A DNA stretch of 64,000 nt from Acidisoma sp. L85 (GTDB lineage Bacteria; Pseudomonadota; Alphaproteobacteria; Acetobacterales; Acetobacteraceae): positions 1 to 64,000 of the forward strand of contig NZ_LMUQ01000006.1 of NCBI RefSeq assembly GCF_009765865.1, read 5' to 3'. The translations under genes and the position numbers were made by a program. Below are positions 8,725-18,282 of this stretch, one piece after another. Below the pieces are notes generated by a model. The model did not search any database, had not been told where the DNA came from, and was given only the letters and a program-made list of their open reading frames with translations. Within the stretch, counting starts at the first letter, position 1; each line of letters starts with the position of its first letter.

Positions 8725-10272
8725 ATGAACAACGTTGCGTCCCCCGCAATTGACCCGGTCGAACTCACGCTGGAGCAGACGCAAGCCGCTTTCGCAAGTG
8801 GCGCGATCACCTCCGAAGCGCTGACGCAGGCTTTCCTGGACCGCATCGCCACCTACAACACCCATTACAATGCCCTTTGCTTCATGAACCCGGACGCGTT
8901 GGATGACGCGCGGGCGATCGACCGTCGCCGGGCGGCCGGCGACACCCTCGGCCCGCTCGCCGGTGTGCCCGTTGTGGTGAAGGACGCCATGGACATGGTG
9001 GGTTTTCCTACCACCGCCGGCTGGCGTCTGCTCCACAGCAAAACCGGCGGCGTGGACTTGATGCCCGCCACCGATGCGCCCGTGGTTGCCCGGATGCGGG
9101 CAGCGGGAGCCATCATTCTGGGCAAGACCAATATTCCCGTCCTCAGCCACACTGGAAGCCACGCGAATGACAGCTGGGCGGGCCCGACTTACAATGCGGT
9201 CAATCGCGAATTCCTGCCGGGCGGCAGCAGCGCAGGCACTGCGACCGCGGTCGCAGCAAGCCTCGCCGTTCTGGGCCTCGCGGAAGAAACCGGCGGATCG
9301 ATTCAGAATCCAGCGGCCGCGCAGGCCCTTGTAGGAATCAAGCCAAGTTTCGCATTGGTGCCGAATACGGGTGTCGTGCCGCTGTCGAGCTACCGCGACG
9401 TCGTGGGACCGATCGCGCGCTGCGTGCGCGACGCGGCGTTGACACTCGACGTGCTGGCCGGCTTCACGACCGAGGACCCGAAAACCGTCGCTGGGGTCGG
9501 CCACATTCCCCGTGGCGGCTATAGTTCCAAGCTTAGCACCACAGCGCTGCAGGGCAAACGCATCGGTCTCTACGGTCCCGGCTGGCGAGACATGCCGCTA
9601 TCCGACGAGACCATCAGCCTCTATGAGCGGGCGAAGGGCGAGTTGATCGCGCAGGGTGCGGTGCTGGTGGACGATCCCTTCCTGGGAACCGGCTTCGTCG
9701 AGATCCGTCAATCGACAGTTCCGCACGATACCTACGATGCTCGTGGTCTCGAATCCGTGCCCTACGACCTGACGAAATACCTGGAGCGACTGGGACCAAA
9801 CGCGGCGCTGAAGACCTTTGCCGAATTCGCGGCCGCGACCGCGAAGGAGAACGCCTTCGAGCCCGGCGGAGTGCTTAGCTTCATGCCCAACCTGCCGCAG
9901 TTCAACGACTGCCTCGCCGACCCGACACGGCCGCCCAATCTGTCGGAATTTATCGCGGCGAAGACGGCCTATCTGGAGATCTTCGAGAGCGTCGTTGCGG
10001 AACATAAGCTGGATGCGCTGGTCTTCCCGCAGATGCGCAATGCGTTGAAGCCCCTGCATGGCGGTCAGCGCATCGACGAGACGACGGTAAGTGAGATCAA
10101 TATCGCTGGCCTGCCGGGCGTCACGATGCCCGCAGGTTATTACGCCTCTGGCGCACCCTTCTGCCTGATCTTCGTGGGCCGCATGTGGAGCGAAGCGGAT
10201 CTGCTCGCCTATGCCTTCGCCTATGAGTCCGCGACCAAACACCGCCGCGCGCCAGTGCTCAGCCGCCCCTGA
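8725..10272 (+). CDS. Amidase (amidase-signature family)
   Basis: A 515-residue amidase. The Ser-cisSer-Lys triad is visible: Lys86 in VVVKDAMDM, cis-Ser168 in LPGGSSAG and nucleophile Ser192 in ETGGSIQNP, with the expected 24-residue spacing. ATG 8725 has GGAG ten bases upstream, and the TTG ten codons earlier has no ribosome site. The enzyme hydrolyses a carboxamide to acid and ammonia; the substrate cannot be read. It lies between the sugar cluster and a MarR/MFS pair, with two further amidase-type genes within 6 kb, so an amide-catabolism neighbourhood is likely. The preceding 8512-8724 gap shows no gene. Confidence 0.88.
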   Translation: MNNVASPAIDPVELTLEQTQAAFASGAITSEALTQAFLDRIATYNTHYNALCFMNPDALDDARAIDRRRAAGDTLGPLAGVPVVVKDAMDMVGFPTTAGWRLLHSKTGGVDLMPATDAPVVARMRAAGAIILGKTNIPVLSHTGSHANDSWAGPTYNAVNREFLPGGSSAGTATAVAASLAVLGLAEETGGSIQNPAAAQALVGIKPSFALVPNTGVVPLSSYRDVVGPIARCVRDAALTLDVLAGFTTEDPKTVAGVGHIPRGGYSSKLSTTALQGKRIGLYGPGWRDMPLSDETISLYERAKGELIAQGAVLVDDPFLGTGFVEIRQSTVPHDTYDARGLESVPYDLTKYLERLGPNAALKTFAEFAAATAKENAFEPGGVLSFMPNLPQFNDCLADPTRPPNLSEFIAAKTAYLEIFESVVAEHKLDALVFPQMRNALKPLHGGQRIDETTVSEINIAGLPGVTMPAGYYASGAPFCLIFVGRMWSEADLLAYAFAYESATKHRRAPVLSRP

Positions 10273-10334
10273 ACCTGTCTCGCATGCCGAGCCGCCAGAG
10301 GCCGCGAAGGGTACGCGTGATGGGAATGTTAGTC

Positions 10335-10853
10335 TTACGCACTTCTTAGGCGCGGCGGGTGTTGGCGATGCCAATTTGTCGCGCCTTGGTACGCGACCCC
10401 CGCTCGCACCAGAAGTGACTCGGCCCAGTGTGCCGATACGAACTGGAAGCCGATGGGCATACCGTCCGGCGTAAAACCACCGGGAAGAGTGATGGTCGGA
10501 TTACCTGACATGTCGAAGGGGCAAGTGAATTGCAGAAGTCCTTGCAGCACCGCTTCGTTGCCGCCCAAGCGGCCCATCCATTCGACGGTCGGCGAGGCCA
10601 CGCTCTGGACCGGGACGAGCATCAGGTCGATGCTGTCGAATAGCGTTTTCACCCGGCCGGTGAAGGCATGCCGCCGCAGCATGATCTTCTGGCGATTCCG
10701 CCAGTCAGAGCCATCATCCTCTGCCCTCGGGTGCAAACCGATGGCTTTTCCGCGCATAGCGAAGAAAACAAGGGCGTCGTAATTCTCCGCAGCAAGAACG
10801 TACATCGCACAAGTTTTAAGGCTCGCGGCAACCGCCTCTTTCACCGATCGCAC
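10335..10853 (-). pseudogene. C-terminal remnant of a second amidase
   Basis: A 172-codon frame that aligns only with the last third of amidase-signature proteins: a short helical stretch, LMLVPVQSVASPTVEWMG, FDMSGNPTITLPGGFTPDG, and the terminal helix ending ATNWHRQHP. The catalytic Lys and both Ser residues lie in the missing N-terminal part, so it cannot be active. No amidase sequence is found on the 5' side, where the MarR gene now sits. It was probably truncated when the MarR-MFS segment arrived or by deletion. Confidence 0.7.
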
Positions 10854-10955
10854 CAGAGACTCTTGAAGCAGAGGCTTTTCGTCCTACCTCCGCCCTCCTT
10901 TCCGGCGCTGTCGCCAACACTTGCGCAAACGGATTTGCGGGTATATACACGCGTT

Positions 10956-11354
10956 ATGGTCAATCAGTGTTATTGCATCGCCCTAAGGGCGGCAGCGCGA
11001 AAGGCGACGTCGATCTACGATACCGCGCTCGAGCCAACCGGGGTTAACATCGCGCAATTCAGCCTTCTGCGCAGCATCAAGCGGGCGACTGCTGTTTCGC
11101 TGACTGAACTCGGTCGGGTGACCGACCTAGACCGCTCGACGGTCGGCCGTAACGTCAAAGTGCTCGAGCGCATGGGCTTGGTAAGGGTCGCCGCTGGCAG
11201 CGACCAAAGGGAGGCGACCGTCACTCTGGACGACGCCGGGCATGACGTATTGCGTTTTGGCGCGCCGCTTTGGGCTGGGGCGCAAAGGAAGATCGAGGCA
11301 AGTCTCAGCCCGGCAACCGCGGCGCATCTCCTGGCGTCGCTCCAATCGCTCTAA
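10956..11354 (+). CDS. MarR-family transcriptional regulator
   Basis: A compact 132-residue winged-helix regulator. The recognition region reads AVSLTELGRVTDLDRSTVGRNVKVLERMGLV, followed by the wing VRVAAGSDQREATVTLDDAG, the classic MarR pattern with the conserved D-R pair. ATG 10956 is the only good start near the domain; the longer open frame upstream has no family similarity. It precedes an MFS carrier by about 130 bases and probably controls it, sensing an aromatic acid or amide-like ligand. Confidence 0.82.
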   Translation: MVNQCYCIALRAAARKATSIYDTALEPTGVNIAQFSLLRSIKRATAVSLTELGRVTDLDRSTVGRNVKVLERMGLVRVAAGSDQREATVTLDDAGHDVLRFGAPLWAGAQRKIEASLSPATAAHLLASLQSL

Positions 11355-11482
11355 CATTTGGACTGATGCGGGTAGCTACCCTAAATGGAGTGAGGCCATG
11401 CCGATAGAGAAGATCAACCGGCGAACGGGCCGGTCTGGGCGGGAAATCACGAAGAGCCCATTCGGCAAGGGTCAGGTGCGGC

Positions 11483-12835
11483 ATGCCAGCTGATGCGGCT
11501 GGAAATCTCTCACCGCGGGGCACGGACGTGATCTCGACCCGGCTGGCGGCCTATCTCGCGAACCGCGGCATCCATTATGGCTGGGTGGTCGCCGGGACGA
11601 CCTTCCTGGCGATGCTCGCAACCTCGGGCGCCATGGGTGCGCCGGGTGTCATGATTGCGCCACTACAACACGAGTTCGGCTGGCAGAACGCTGATATTTC
11701 CTCGGCGATGGCCGTGCGGTTGCTGCTGTTCGGCCTCATGGGACCCTTCGCGGCGGCGTTGATGAATCGGTTCGGGATAAAGCGCGTCGTCACGGTCGCG
11801 CTGCTTCTCATCGCGGGCGGCATCCTGGGCTCCTTCGTGATGACCCAGTTGTGGCAGCTAGTGCTCTTCTGGGGCGTCGTCATCGGGATCGGCACCGGCA
11901 TGACAGCGCTGGTGTTGGGCGCGACAGTCGCGACACGCTGGTTCTCGAAACGGCGAGGCCTCGTCGTCGGGCTCATGACCGCGAGCAACGCGACCGGTCA
12001 GCTGGTGTTCCTGCCACTCCTCGCGGAACTCACCACGCGGTTCGGATGGCGAACCGCCTTGTTTGTCGTAGCCATCATGCTCCTGGCGGCGATGAGCCTC
12101 GTACTCCTCCTCATCCGCGACCGGCCATCGGATGTGGGACTCGCACCTTTCGGAGATGATGGGCCGGCCTGGGCGCCTGAAGCCGCACCGGTCCACGGGC
12201 TTCGGACATTGTTGATCTCGCCAATCGCTGCGCTACGCGAATCGGCGCGCAGCCGCACCTTCTGGATATTGTTCGGCACCTTCTTCGTATGCGGACTAAG
12301 CACCAACGGCCTCATTCAAACGCATTGGATCACGCTCTGTGGAGATTTCGGGGTTGCTCCAGTTGGAGCGGCCGGGATGCTGGCGGTCATCGGCGTGTTC
12401 GATTTCATCGGCACGATCCTGTCGGGGTGGCTGTCCGACCGTTTCGACAACCGCTGGCTGCTGTTCTGGTATTATGGCCTGCGGGGATTGTCGCTGCTAT
12501 ATTTGCCCTTCACGGACTTCTCGCTCTACGGCCTCTCGCTGTTCCTGATGTTCTACGGTCTGGACTGGGTAGCGACCGTGCCGCCGACCGTCCGGCTGGC
12601 GGCTGATCGCTTCGGAACCGAACGCGCCAATCTCACCTTCGGCTGGATCTTCGCAGGACACCAGCTAGGCGCGGCAACGGCGGCCTTTGGGGCGGGCGCC
12701 ATTCGCACTCTCACCGGGACCTATCTTCCGTCGCTCTATGTCGCGGGTGCCTTCTGCCTGTTAGCTGCCCTCCTCGCGATCTCAATCGGCCGCCGCCGAT
12801 CTGGATCGGAGGCCATCCTCGCCCAGGCATCTTGA
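11483..12835 (+). CDS. MFS transporter (oxalate/formate-antiporter-like group)
   Basis: A 450-residue, 12-helix major-facilitator protein. The start RGIHYGWVVAGTTFLAML and the loop motif WFSKRRGLVVGLMTASNATGQ are characteristic of the monocarboxylate/OFA-type branch. A central cytoplasmic loop (about residues 215-245) separates the two six-helix halves. ATG 11483 has AGG six bases upstream; GTG 11527 is an alternative. It is the likely target of the MarR regulator upstream and would import or export an organic acid, possibly an amidase product. Confidence 0.85.
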   Translation: MPADAAGNLSPRGTDVISTRLAAYLANRGIHYGWVVAGTTFLAMLATSGAMGAPGVMIAPLQHEFGWQNADISSAMAVRLLLFGLMGPFAAALMNRFGIKRVVTVALLLIAGGILGSFVMTQLWQLVLFWGVVIGIGTGMTALVLGATVATRWFSKRRGLVVGLMTASNATGQLVFLPLLAELTTRFGWRTALFVVAIMLLAAMSLVLLLIRDRPSDVGLAPFGDDGPAWAPEAAPVHGLRTLLISPIAALRESARSRTFWILFGTFFVCGLSTNGLIQTHWITLCGDFGVAPVGAAGMLAVIGVFDFIGTILSGWLSDRFDNRWLLFWYYGLRGLSLLYLPFTDFSLYGLSLFLMFYGLDWVATVPPTVRLAADRFGTERANLTFGWIFAGHQLGAATAAFGAGAIRTLTGTYLPSLYVAGAFCLLAALLAISIGRRRSGSEAILAQAS

Positions 12836-12893
12836 CCGCTACGGCTCTCTGCTTGGGTCGGCCGCGCATATCAAGGATCTGATGCTGCTTGTT

Positions 12894-12919
12894 CTTTCGC
12901 GTGATCTCTTGCGCGAAAG
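12894..12919. terminator. Inverted repeat between convergent genes
   Basis: CTTTCGCG (12894-12901) pairs perfectly with CGCGAAAG (12912-12919) around a ten-base loop. It sits between the end of the MFS gene and the end of the leftward amidase operon, where a bidirectional terminator is expected. There is no long T-tract on either side. Confidence 0.45.
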
Positions 12920-12937
12920 TAGTGGTTCTCGCGATAG

Positions 12938-14161
12938 TTAGCGCGTTGGGTCGATGGTCAGCGTCCTAAGATGGAGGTCGAGCCGCCTCGCTGTGGCAAG
13001 AAGCACGTCGTCCTGGTTTCGCCGCGCGATCAATTGAACGCCGAGCGGCAAGCCCTTGGGGCCGCGGCCGAACGGCAGGCTGATGGCCGGAAGGCCGAGC
13101 AAAGTCGCCAGCCGATTGAAACAGGGATCGCCCGTGGTTCCGTATTCCACCGCTTCCCCCGGTGCCGCTGGCGTGAGAAGAACATCAGCGCCCGCGAACA
13201 TCCGCTCGATGTCGAAGCGGTCGCGATGTTCCAGTGCGCCCAGATAGTCGGCGCGCTGTATCGGCGAATCTTCCAAATACAATTTCAGCAGCGGGCTCAA
13301 TTGGTCGCGGTGCTGAAGGAATTCAGTGGCCAGTTCCTGACGCAATTCGTATCTCATCACCGTCGCGTGCAGGTTATCGAGAAGCATTGGCGGCGACGGA
13401 ACCTCTGTAGCCTTGAGACTTTCCGCGAGACGCTCGATGCCAAGCCGCATGGCAGGCTCCGCCGTCATCGCGTGAACGCCGTGGAAAAAGCCAAAGCGCG
13501 CTTGAGCATTTCCCAATGGCTCGCCGCCCAGCGCGTCGTGCACACGGATTGTCGTATCCATGTCTTTCGACAGCCATCCGACCGTGTCCAGCGATGGCGA
13601 GGTCGACAGCACGCCGGCGCGGCTGAATCGTCCGAAGGTCGGCTTGTAGCCGACGACGCCGCAAAATGATGCCGGCCTCAGGATCGAACCGGCCGTCTGC
13701 GTGCCAAGCGCCGCATCAACGTGACCGTCCGCAACGGCGGCGGCCGATCCGCTCGATGATCCGCCGGCCGAATAGGCCAAGTTATGCGGATTGCGCGTGT
13801 GTGGCGGATTCAGGAAGGCGAATTCGGTCGTGACCGCCTTGCCCACGACCACTATCCCGAGCGACTTGAGCGTGGCGACCAAGGCCGCGTCACTGAATGC
13901 AAGTCGCCCCCGGTAGATCGGACTACCGAACTCGCATCGCAATCCGCCGACATCGATGATGTCCTTGACCCCGAGGGTAAGACCCGCCAGCGGAAGTCGC
14001 GATGGCGCGGAATCGATCTCTCGCGCCTGCGCCTGGGCTCCTTCCGTATCGACCTCAGCCCATGCGTGGATGGTTTCTTCCCGCGCCAGGATCCGGGCGA
14101 GACTTCGCCTCACCGCCTCACTGGCCGGGCGTTCCCGCCCCGCCTCATCGTGATCGCTCAT
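12938..14161 (-). CDS. Amidase, last gene of the liv-type operon
   Basis: A 407-residue amidase-signature enzyme. Catalytic Lys is in GLTLGVKDIIDVGG, cis-Ser in SAGGSSSGSAAA and nucleophile Ser in TQTAGSILRPA, where AGS replaces the more usual GGS. ATG 14161 follows the DUF1028 stop as TGA-G-ATG, so translation is coupled and the enzyme is made with the transporter. This context suggests that the imported compound is an amide or amide-linked amino acid hydrolysed in the cytoplasm. An alternative start at 14176 would overlap the preceding gene. Confidence 0.85.
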   Translation of the reverse strand: MSDHDEAGRERPASEAVRRSLARILAREETIHAWAEVDTEGAQAQAREIDSAPSRLPLAGLTLGVKDIIDVGGLRCEFGSPIYRGRLAFSDAALVATLKSLGIVVVGKAVTTEFAFLNPPHTRNPHNLAYSAGGSSSGSAAAVADGHVDAALGTQTAGSILRPASFCGVVGYKPTFGRFSRAGVLSTSPSLDTVGWLSKDMDTTIRVHDALGGEPLGNAQARFGFFHGVHAMTAEPAMRLGIERLAESLKATEVPSPPMLLDNLHATVMRYELRQELATEFLQHRDQLSPLLKLYLEDSPIQRADYLGALEHRDRFDIERMFAGADVLLTPAAPGEAVEYGTTGDPCFNRLATLLGLPAISLPFGRGPKGLPLGVQLIARRNQDDVLLATARRLDLHLRTLTIDPTR

Positions 14162-14162
14162 C

Positions 14163-14897
14163 TCAAAAGCTTCCACCGCCGCCTGGACGGAAGGGCGGTG
14201 GTGTCAACAGCATCTTTGTCACGGCCTCCGGCGTCGGCCCGGCCGGCAAACCCTTTCGCGGCATCCCCGTCAGGAAGGGCCGAAGCTGCTGGAGGTAGAT
14301 ACTCCAGATGCGGCGTAGCTCGGATACAGGATGGTGGTGCTCATCGACCCGCAGATCGACCCAGGGATATTCTTCCGTGTCGAAGACCAGAATGGCGGCG
14401 GACTGCTTGCCACGCTTATCGCCGCCGACGGCCTGACCGGCCTCCAGCACCAGCATCAGGCGTTCCGCGAGTTCGGACGCCTCGCTGGCGAGGAAGGCGC
14501 GCTCCATCTCCGCAATCACTTCGGGGCCGGTCAACATATTGCCCTGGATCGCGTAACCGGAGCCGGTGACATGGCCGCACCAGGGCGTGCAATCCGCGCC
14601 GGTCCAGCTGGCCGACATGCCGCGCGCATCAACCACGCCGATTTGGCGCAGGTTCCGCGATGCGTCCTTCTCAAGGATGGCGTCGAGCGTCTGCGTCGCA
14701 TCCTGACCATTGGCGAGCGTCTCGATCGCCTGGAAGCCAAGGTAGGGGTTGACCCAGGCCTGCGTCGTGACAGCGCCGACGCCCGGCCTGACATGGGGAC
14801 ATAGCGAGCCCACCGCTGGCACCGCCGTGCTGACAGTGACGCCCAGCATGCCGGTGCGCGGGCAGCGGGCGGCGATGGAGAAGGTATTAAGCTGCAT
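14163..14897 (-). CDS. DUF1028 family protein (Ntn-hydrolase-like)
   Basis: A 244-residue protein beginning MQLNTFSIAARCPRTG, which matches DUF1028 (PF06267), including VPAVGSLCPHVRPGVGAVTTQAWVNP and the GSGYAIQGNML block. The family has an Ntn-hydrolase-like fold and is often encoded beside amidases, peptidases or amide transporters, but its reaction is not established. ATG 14897 has GAGGA nine bases upstream; the open frame extends farther without family similarity. It lies between livF and an amidase in one operon, consistent with a role in hydrolysing an amide or peptide-like substrate. Confidence 0.82.
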   Translation of the reverse strand: MQLNTFSIAARCPRTGMLGVTVSTAVPAVGSLCPHVRPGVGAVTTQAWVNPYLGFQAIETLANGQDATQTLDAILEKDASRNLRQIGVVDARGMSASWTGADCTPWCGHVTGSGYAIQGNMLTGPEVIAEMERAFLASEASELAERLMLVLEAGQAVGGDKRGKQSAAILVFDTEEYPWVDLRVDEHHHPVSELRRIWSIYLQQLRPFLTGMPRKGLPAGPTPEAVTKMLLTPPPFRPGGGGSF

Positions 14898-14907
14898 GGC
14901 GCCGTCC

Positions 14908-15615
14908 TCAAACCGCGAGATGATCTTGAATGGCCGTCTCAGCCCCCGGCCCGACCGCGCCGGCATCGACGATCTCACCCCGCGCCAGTACCGCATAGCG
15001 CGACGCGACGGACAGGGCGAACCGCACGTTTTGCTCGATGATCAGGATCGTTAGCTCGCGGGTCGCGCATTCGCGGCGAAGCACCTCGCCCAAGCGTAGG
15101 ATTACCGACGGTTGCAGCCCCTCGGAGATCTCGTCAATCAGTAAAAGGCGCGGGTTGGACAGCAGCGCGCGCGCCATGATCAGCATCTTCTGCTCGCCGC
15201 CGCTAAGCGTGCCAGCCGGCTGACGACCGCGTTTGCCGAGGAACGGAAAGAACGCCGTCACTCGTTCCGTGGCGGCGGCGGACCGACGATCGGATCGCAG
15301 GCCCAGCCGCAGGTTCTCACTCACTGTCAGATCCTGAAAGATCGCCTGTTCCTGGGGGCTATAGGCGACCGACTGGGCGGCGCGGCGATAGGGCGCCACG
15401 CGCGTGACGTCGCGCCCGTGAATATAAATCTGACCATCTCGCGGCGGCAGGAAGCCCATGATGGTTTTGAGCAGCGTGCTCTTGCCCATGCCGTTCTTAC
15501 CCAGCACCGCCAGCACCTCACCAGGAGCGAGCGTCAGATTGACACCGCGCAGTACCATGGCCTCCCCATAGCCGCTGGTGACGCCGTCGAGTTGCAGCGC
15601 GGCCTCGGCCATCAC
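14908..15615 (-). CDS. livF: Branched-chain-amino-acid-type ABC ATPase
   Basis: A 235-residue LivF-type ATPase with Walker A GKNGMGKSTLLK (about residues 38-49), signature LSGGEQKML and Walker B LLLIDEISEGL, then the H-loop region replaced by the LivF-typical LIIEQNVRFAL. It overlaps the fused permease-ATPase upstream by four bases (ATGA). With the ATPase half of that fusion it forms the NBD pair of a HAAT-family importer. The operon partners (DUF1028, amidase) suggest an amide, urea-like or modified amino-acid substrate rather than leucine. Confidence 0.88.
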   Translation of the reverse strand: MMAEAALQLDGVTSGYGEAMVLRGVNLTLAPGEVLAVLGKNGMGKSTLLKTIMGFLPPRDGQIYIHGRDVTRVAPYRRAAQSVAYSPQEQAIFQDLTVSENLRLGLRSDRRSAAATERVTAFFPFLGKRGRQPAGTLSGGEQKMLIMARALLSNPRLLLIDEISEGLQPSVILRLGEVLRRECATRELTILIIEQNVRFALSVASRYAVLARGEIVDAGAVGPGAETAIQDHLAV

Positions 15616-17417
15616 GCCGGTTCTCCAAGGGCCTGGGGCTCGCCCGTGTAGATGGTCCGGACGAGATCCGAAGACACCACCTCCTCAACGCCGCCGTCGA
15701 GCACGATCCGGCCTTGATGCAGAACGATGATGCGCGAGCTGATTTCCCGCACGAAGGCAAGGTCGTGCTCGATCAGCAGGATACAAAGGTCGTGCTTGGC
15801 GACCAGTTCCATGAGAATGCCGCCGATCACCGTCCGTTCGGGCTTGGTGAGACCCGCGGTCGGCTCGTCCAGCATCAGCACGGTCGGCTCCATCGCCAGC
15901 ACCATCGCGAGTTCCAGCGCCTGCTTGGCGCCGTGGCTGAGGTGGCGCACGGTCGTCGCCATCTGAGCCTCCAGGCCGGTGGCCCGCACGACCCGCAACG
16001 CGGCTTCCGGCAGCCGGATATCGTCGGCGCGGCGCCAGGGTGACAGCGGCTCGATCCGCGAGCGGGCGACACGTAGCGATTCCGCTACGGTGAGGGCATC
16101 GAATACGGTCGGCGCCTGGAATTTGCGGCCTAGGCCGAGGTGCACGCAAAGCTCCGGCGCCCTGCGCCCGATGTCGCGGCCTTGCAGAACCACTTGGCCC
16201 CCACTGCGTTCCTGACCATCGCTGATGCAGCGAATCAGCGTCGTCTTGCCGGCGCCGTTCGGACCCACGAGGCTGATAAGCTCCCGGCGGCGCCCCGTGA
16301 AGGTAATGTCCTCCAGGACATGTAGGCTGCCATAGGCCCGCGCGACCTTGTGGAGTTCGATGGCCGGCGTTTCGGGCAGGATAGCGGTGCTCCGGACAGG
16401 CGCCGGTATCAGGCGTGCGGCGACAGCGATCGCCCCTGCGGGTCGCGACACCATCCAGCGAATAAGCGATACCAGCGCTGGCCCCAAGCCTTGTGGCATC
16501 GCCACGATCACCACGATGAAAACGGCGCCGATGATCAGTTCCCAGATGAACGGCAGGCTGCCGCTGAGATAGGCGCTGACGAAATCGACCAGCACAGCCA
16601 CGATCGCCGGCCCGATCAGGGTGCCGCGCCCACCAAGCGCTACCCAGATGACCAGTTCGGTGCCGAACTGGAAATTGCCGAGATCCGGCGCCACGACATC
16701 ATTGTATCCCGCGTAAGCGAAGCCCGCGAGCGATGCGACCATGGCGGAAGCGACCAGCAGGCCGCCCTTCACCCAGGCGACCGAGATGCCGAAGTAGCGA
16801 CAGCGTGTCTCGTTCTCGCGGATCGAGACGAGTAGAGAGCCCATATCGCTCCGCACGAAGATCCAGCCGAGCGCGGTTATCACGACGAGGCCGGCGCCCG
16901 CGATGCGAAACCACGCCCCGGCGGAAAGGTCGAAGGTGTCGAATCCCGAAAGGCCGCTGCTGGAGCCGGTGAAGTCGCCGCCTGCGTAGATCACCTGCAC
17001 GAAGACGATCGACAGCACCAGCGTGACAACGGAAACGTAGAGCGCTGAGACGCGAGCGCCGAAGGCGAGCCAGGCGACCAGCATGGCGACGAGACAGGCG
17101 ACAACCAAGGCTGCCGCCAGCGCCGCGAGGGCCACACCCGGCGAGATCTCGTAATGGGTAAAAGCGAGACCGCAAGCATAGGCACCGATCGCGAAGAAGG
17201 CCGATTGCCCGAAAGAGAGAACCCCGGTGAATCCCCAGAGTATATCGACGGTGACGGCGATGCTTCCATACAAGAACGAACGGATGAGAATGCTGACGGA
17301 GTAGCGGTCGAGAACGAGCGGACCGCCGGCGACGAGAACCAAGCCGACGACCACAAGAACTGCGAGAAGGCGGAGGTCGCGCTTCAGGCGCTCCGAAGGC
17401 AGCCGGACGTCACGCAC
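15612..17417 (-). CDS. Fused ABC permease and ATPase (LivM-LivG)
   Basis: A 601-residue fusion. Residues about 10-330 are a LivM-type permease with some ten membrane segments and the motif DILWGFTGVLSFGQSAFFAIGAY. Residues about 355-601 are a LivG-type ATPase with GPNGAGKTTLIR, LSHGAKQALELAM and VLMLDEPTAGL, plus a terminal IYTG. The signature starts LSHG rather than LSGG, which is common in LivG-like proteins. The start GTG 17417 overlaps the livH stop in GTGCGTGA; the longer frame to 17468 runs inside livH. Fusion fixes one NBD to one TMD, leaving LivH and LivF as separate partners. Confidence 0.85.
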   Translation of the reverse strand: MRDVRLPSERLKRDLRLLAVLVVVGLVLVAGGPLVLDRYSVSILIRSFLYGSIAVTVDILWGFTGVLSFGQSAFFAIGAYACGLAFTHYEISPGVALAALAAALVVACLVAMLVAWLAFGARVSALYVSVVTLVLSIVFVQVIYAGGDFTGSSSGLSGFDTFDLSAGAWFRIAGAGLVVITALGWIFVRSDMGSLLVSIRENETRCRYFGISVAWVKGGLLVASAMVASLAGFAYAGYNDVVAPDLGNFQFGTELVIWVALGGRGTLIGPAIVAVLVDFVSAYLSGSLPFIWELIIGAVFIVVIVAMPQGLGPALVSLIRWMVSRPAGAIAVAARLIPAPVRSTAILPETPAIELHKVARAYGSLHVLEDITFTGRRRELISLVGPNGAGKTTLIRCISDGQERSGGQVVLQGRDIGRRAPELCVHLGLGRKFQAPTVFDALTVAESLRVARSRIEPLSPWRRADDIRLPEAALRVVRATGLEAQMATTVRHLSHGAKQALELAMVLAMEPTVLMLDEPTAGLTKPERTVIGGILMELVAKHDLCILLIEHDLAFVREISSRIIVLHQGRIVLDGGVEEVVSSDLVRTIYTGEPQALGEPA

Positions 17418-18246
17418 GGGCGAAACCCGTTGGCCTGATCCGCAGCAGCAAGGCTGCAAGCACCACAATTGTCAGCGCGCCGAGCACCGGATTGCCATAA
17501 GTGCTGACCACCACCTGAGCGCCGCCCAAAACAAGCGAGGCCACGGCCAGGCTGACCAACGAAGTGCCGGAGACCATCACCAGCATGAACGCATTGAGCA
17601 GCCAGGGCACGCCCATCAGCGGATCGATGCTAAGCAAAGGTGTGATCAGCGATCCAGCCATCGTGGCAAGACCGGCGCCGACGCTGAAGGTCGCGAAACG
17701 GACCAGTGCGCTGTTGATGCCGAGGCTCTGTGCCAGGGTCTCGTTCATGATGACAGCGCGCGCCGCGAGACCGAGACGGGTGCCCTGCAAGATACCGGCG
17801 ATCGCGCCGCCAATCACGAGCGCCACAACCAGCATCGCCAGGCGATAGAGGGAATAGCTGGTGCCGAGTAGTGCCACCGCGCCCTGCAGGGGACTCAAAA
17901 CGAACTCCGTGCCACGCCCAAAGCCGATGGTGATGAGCTGCACGACGACGATGCTCAGCCCCCAGGTCGCAAGAATGGCATCCAGCGGCCGGCTGTAGAG
18001 CGGCCTCACGATCAGCCGCTCAACGAGCATGCCGAGCAGAATGCCGAGTATCAAGGCCACCGGCGGGGCGGCCCATGGGCTCCAATGGAGTTGCGTCACG
18101 ATCAGCGCCGCATATCCGCCGATCGTGAGGAAACCACCATGCGCGAAGTTGATGATCTTGAGCACGCCGAAGACCACGAGCAGGCCGACGGCCACGACGA
18201 AGAGAATCCCTGCCGTCGTAACGACGTCCAGGAGCAGGTTATTCAC
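17410..18246 (-). CDS. livH: LivH-type ABC permease
   Basis: A 278-residue permease of the branched-chain amino acid (HAAT) family. The N-terminal FGVLKIINFAHGGFLTIGGYAA is the LivH hallmark, and about eight hydrophobic helices follow. It starts at GTG 18246, 36 bases after livK. It pairs with the permease half of the LivM-LivG fusion to form the pore. Confidence 0.88.
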   Translation of the reverse strand: MNNLLLDVVTTAGILFVVAVGLLVVFGVLKIINFAHGGFLTIGGYAALIVTQLHWSPWAAPPVALILGILLGMLVERLIVRPLYSRPLDAILATWGLSIVVVQLITIGFGRGTEFVLSPLQGAVALLGTSYSLYRLAMLVVALVIGGAIAGILQGTRLGLAARAVIMNETLAQSLGINSALVRFATFSVGAGLATMAGSLITPLLSIDPLMGVPWLLNAFMLVMVSGTSLVSLAVASLVLGGAQVVVSTYGNPVLGALTIVVLAALLLRIRPTGFARA

Positions 18247-18282
18247 GTGACAGGATCCTCGTCGCGACCGTCGAGAGACCAG

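Noticed and set aside
11398-11493. 31-codon ORF just before the MFS gene (ATG 11398, overlaps ATG 11483)
   Set aside because: It has a GGAG-like site and overlaps the MFS start, so a leader peptide is conceivable. There is no similarity or clear composition signal, so it is not called.
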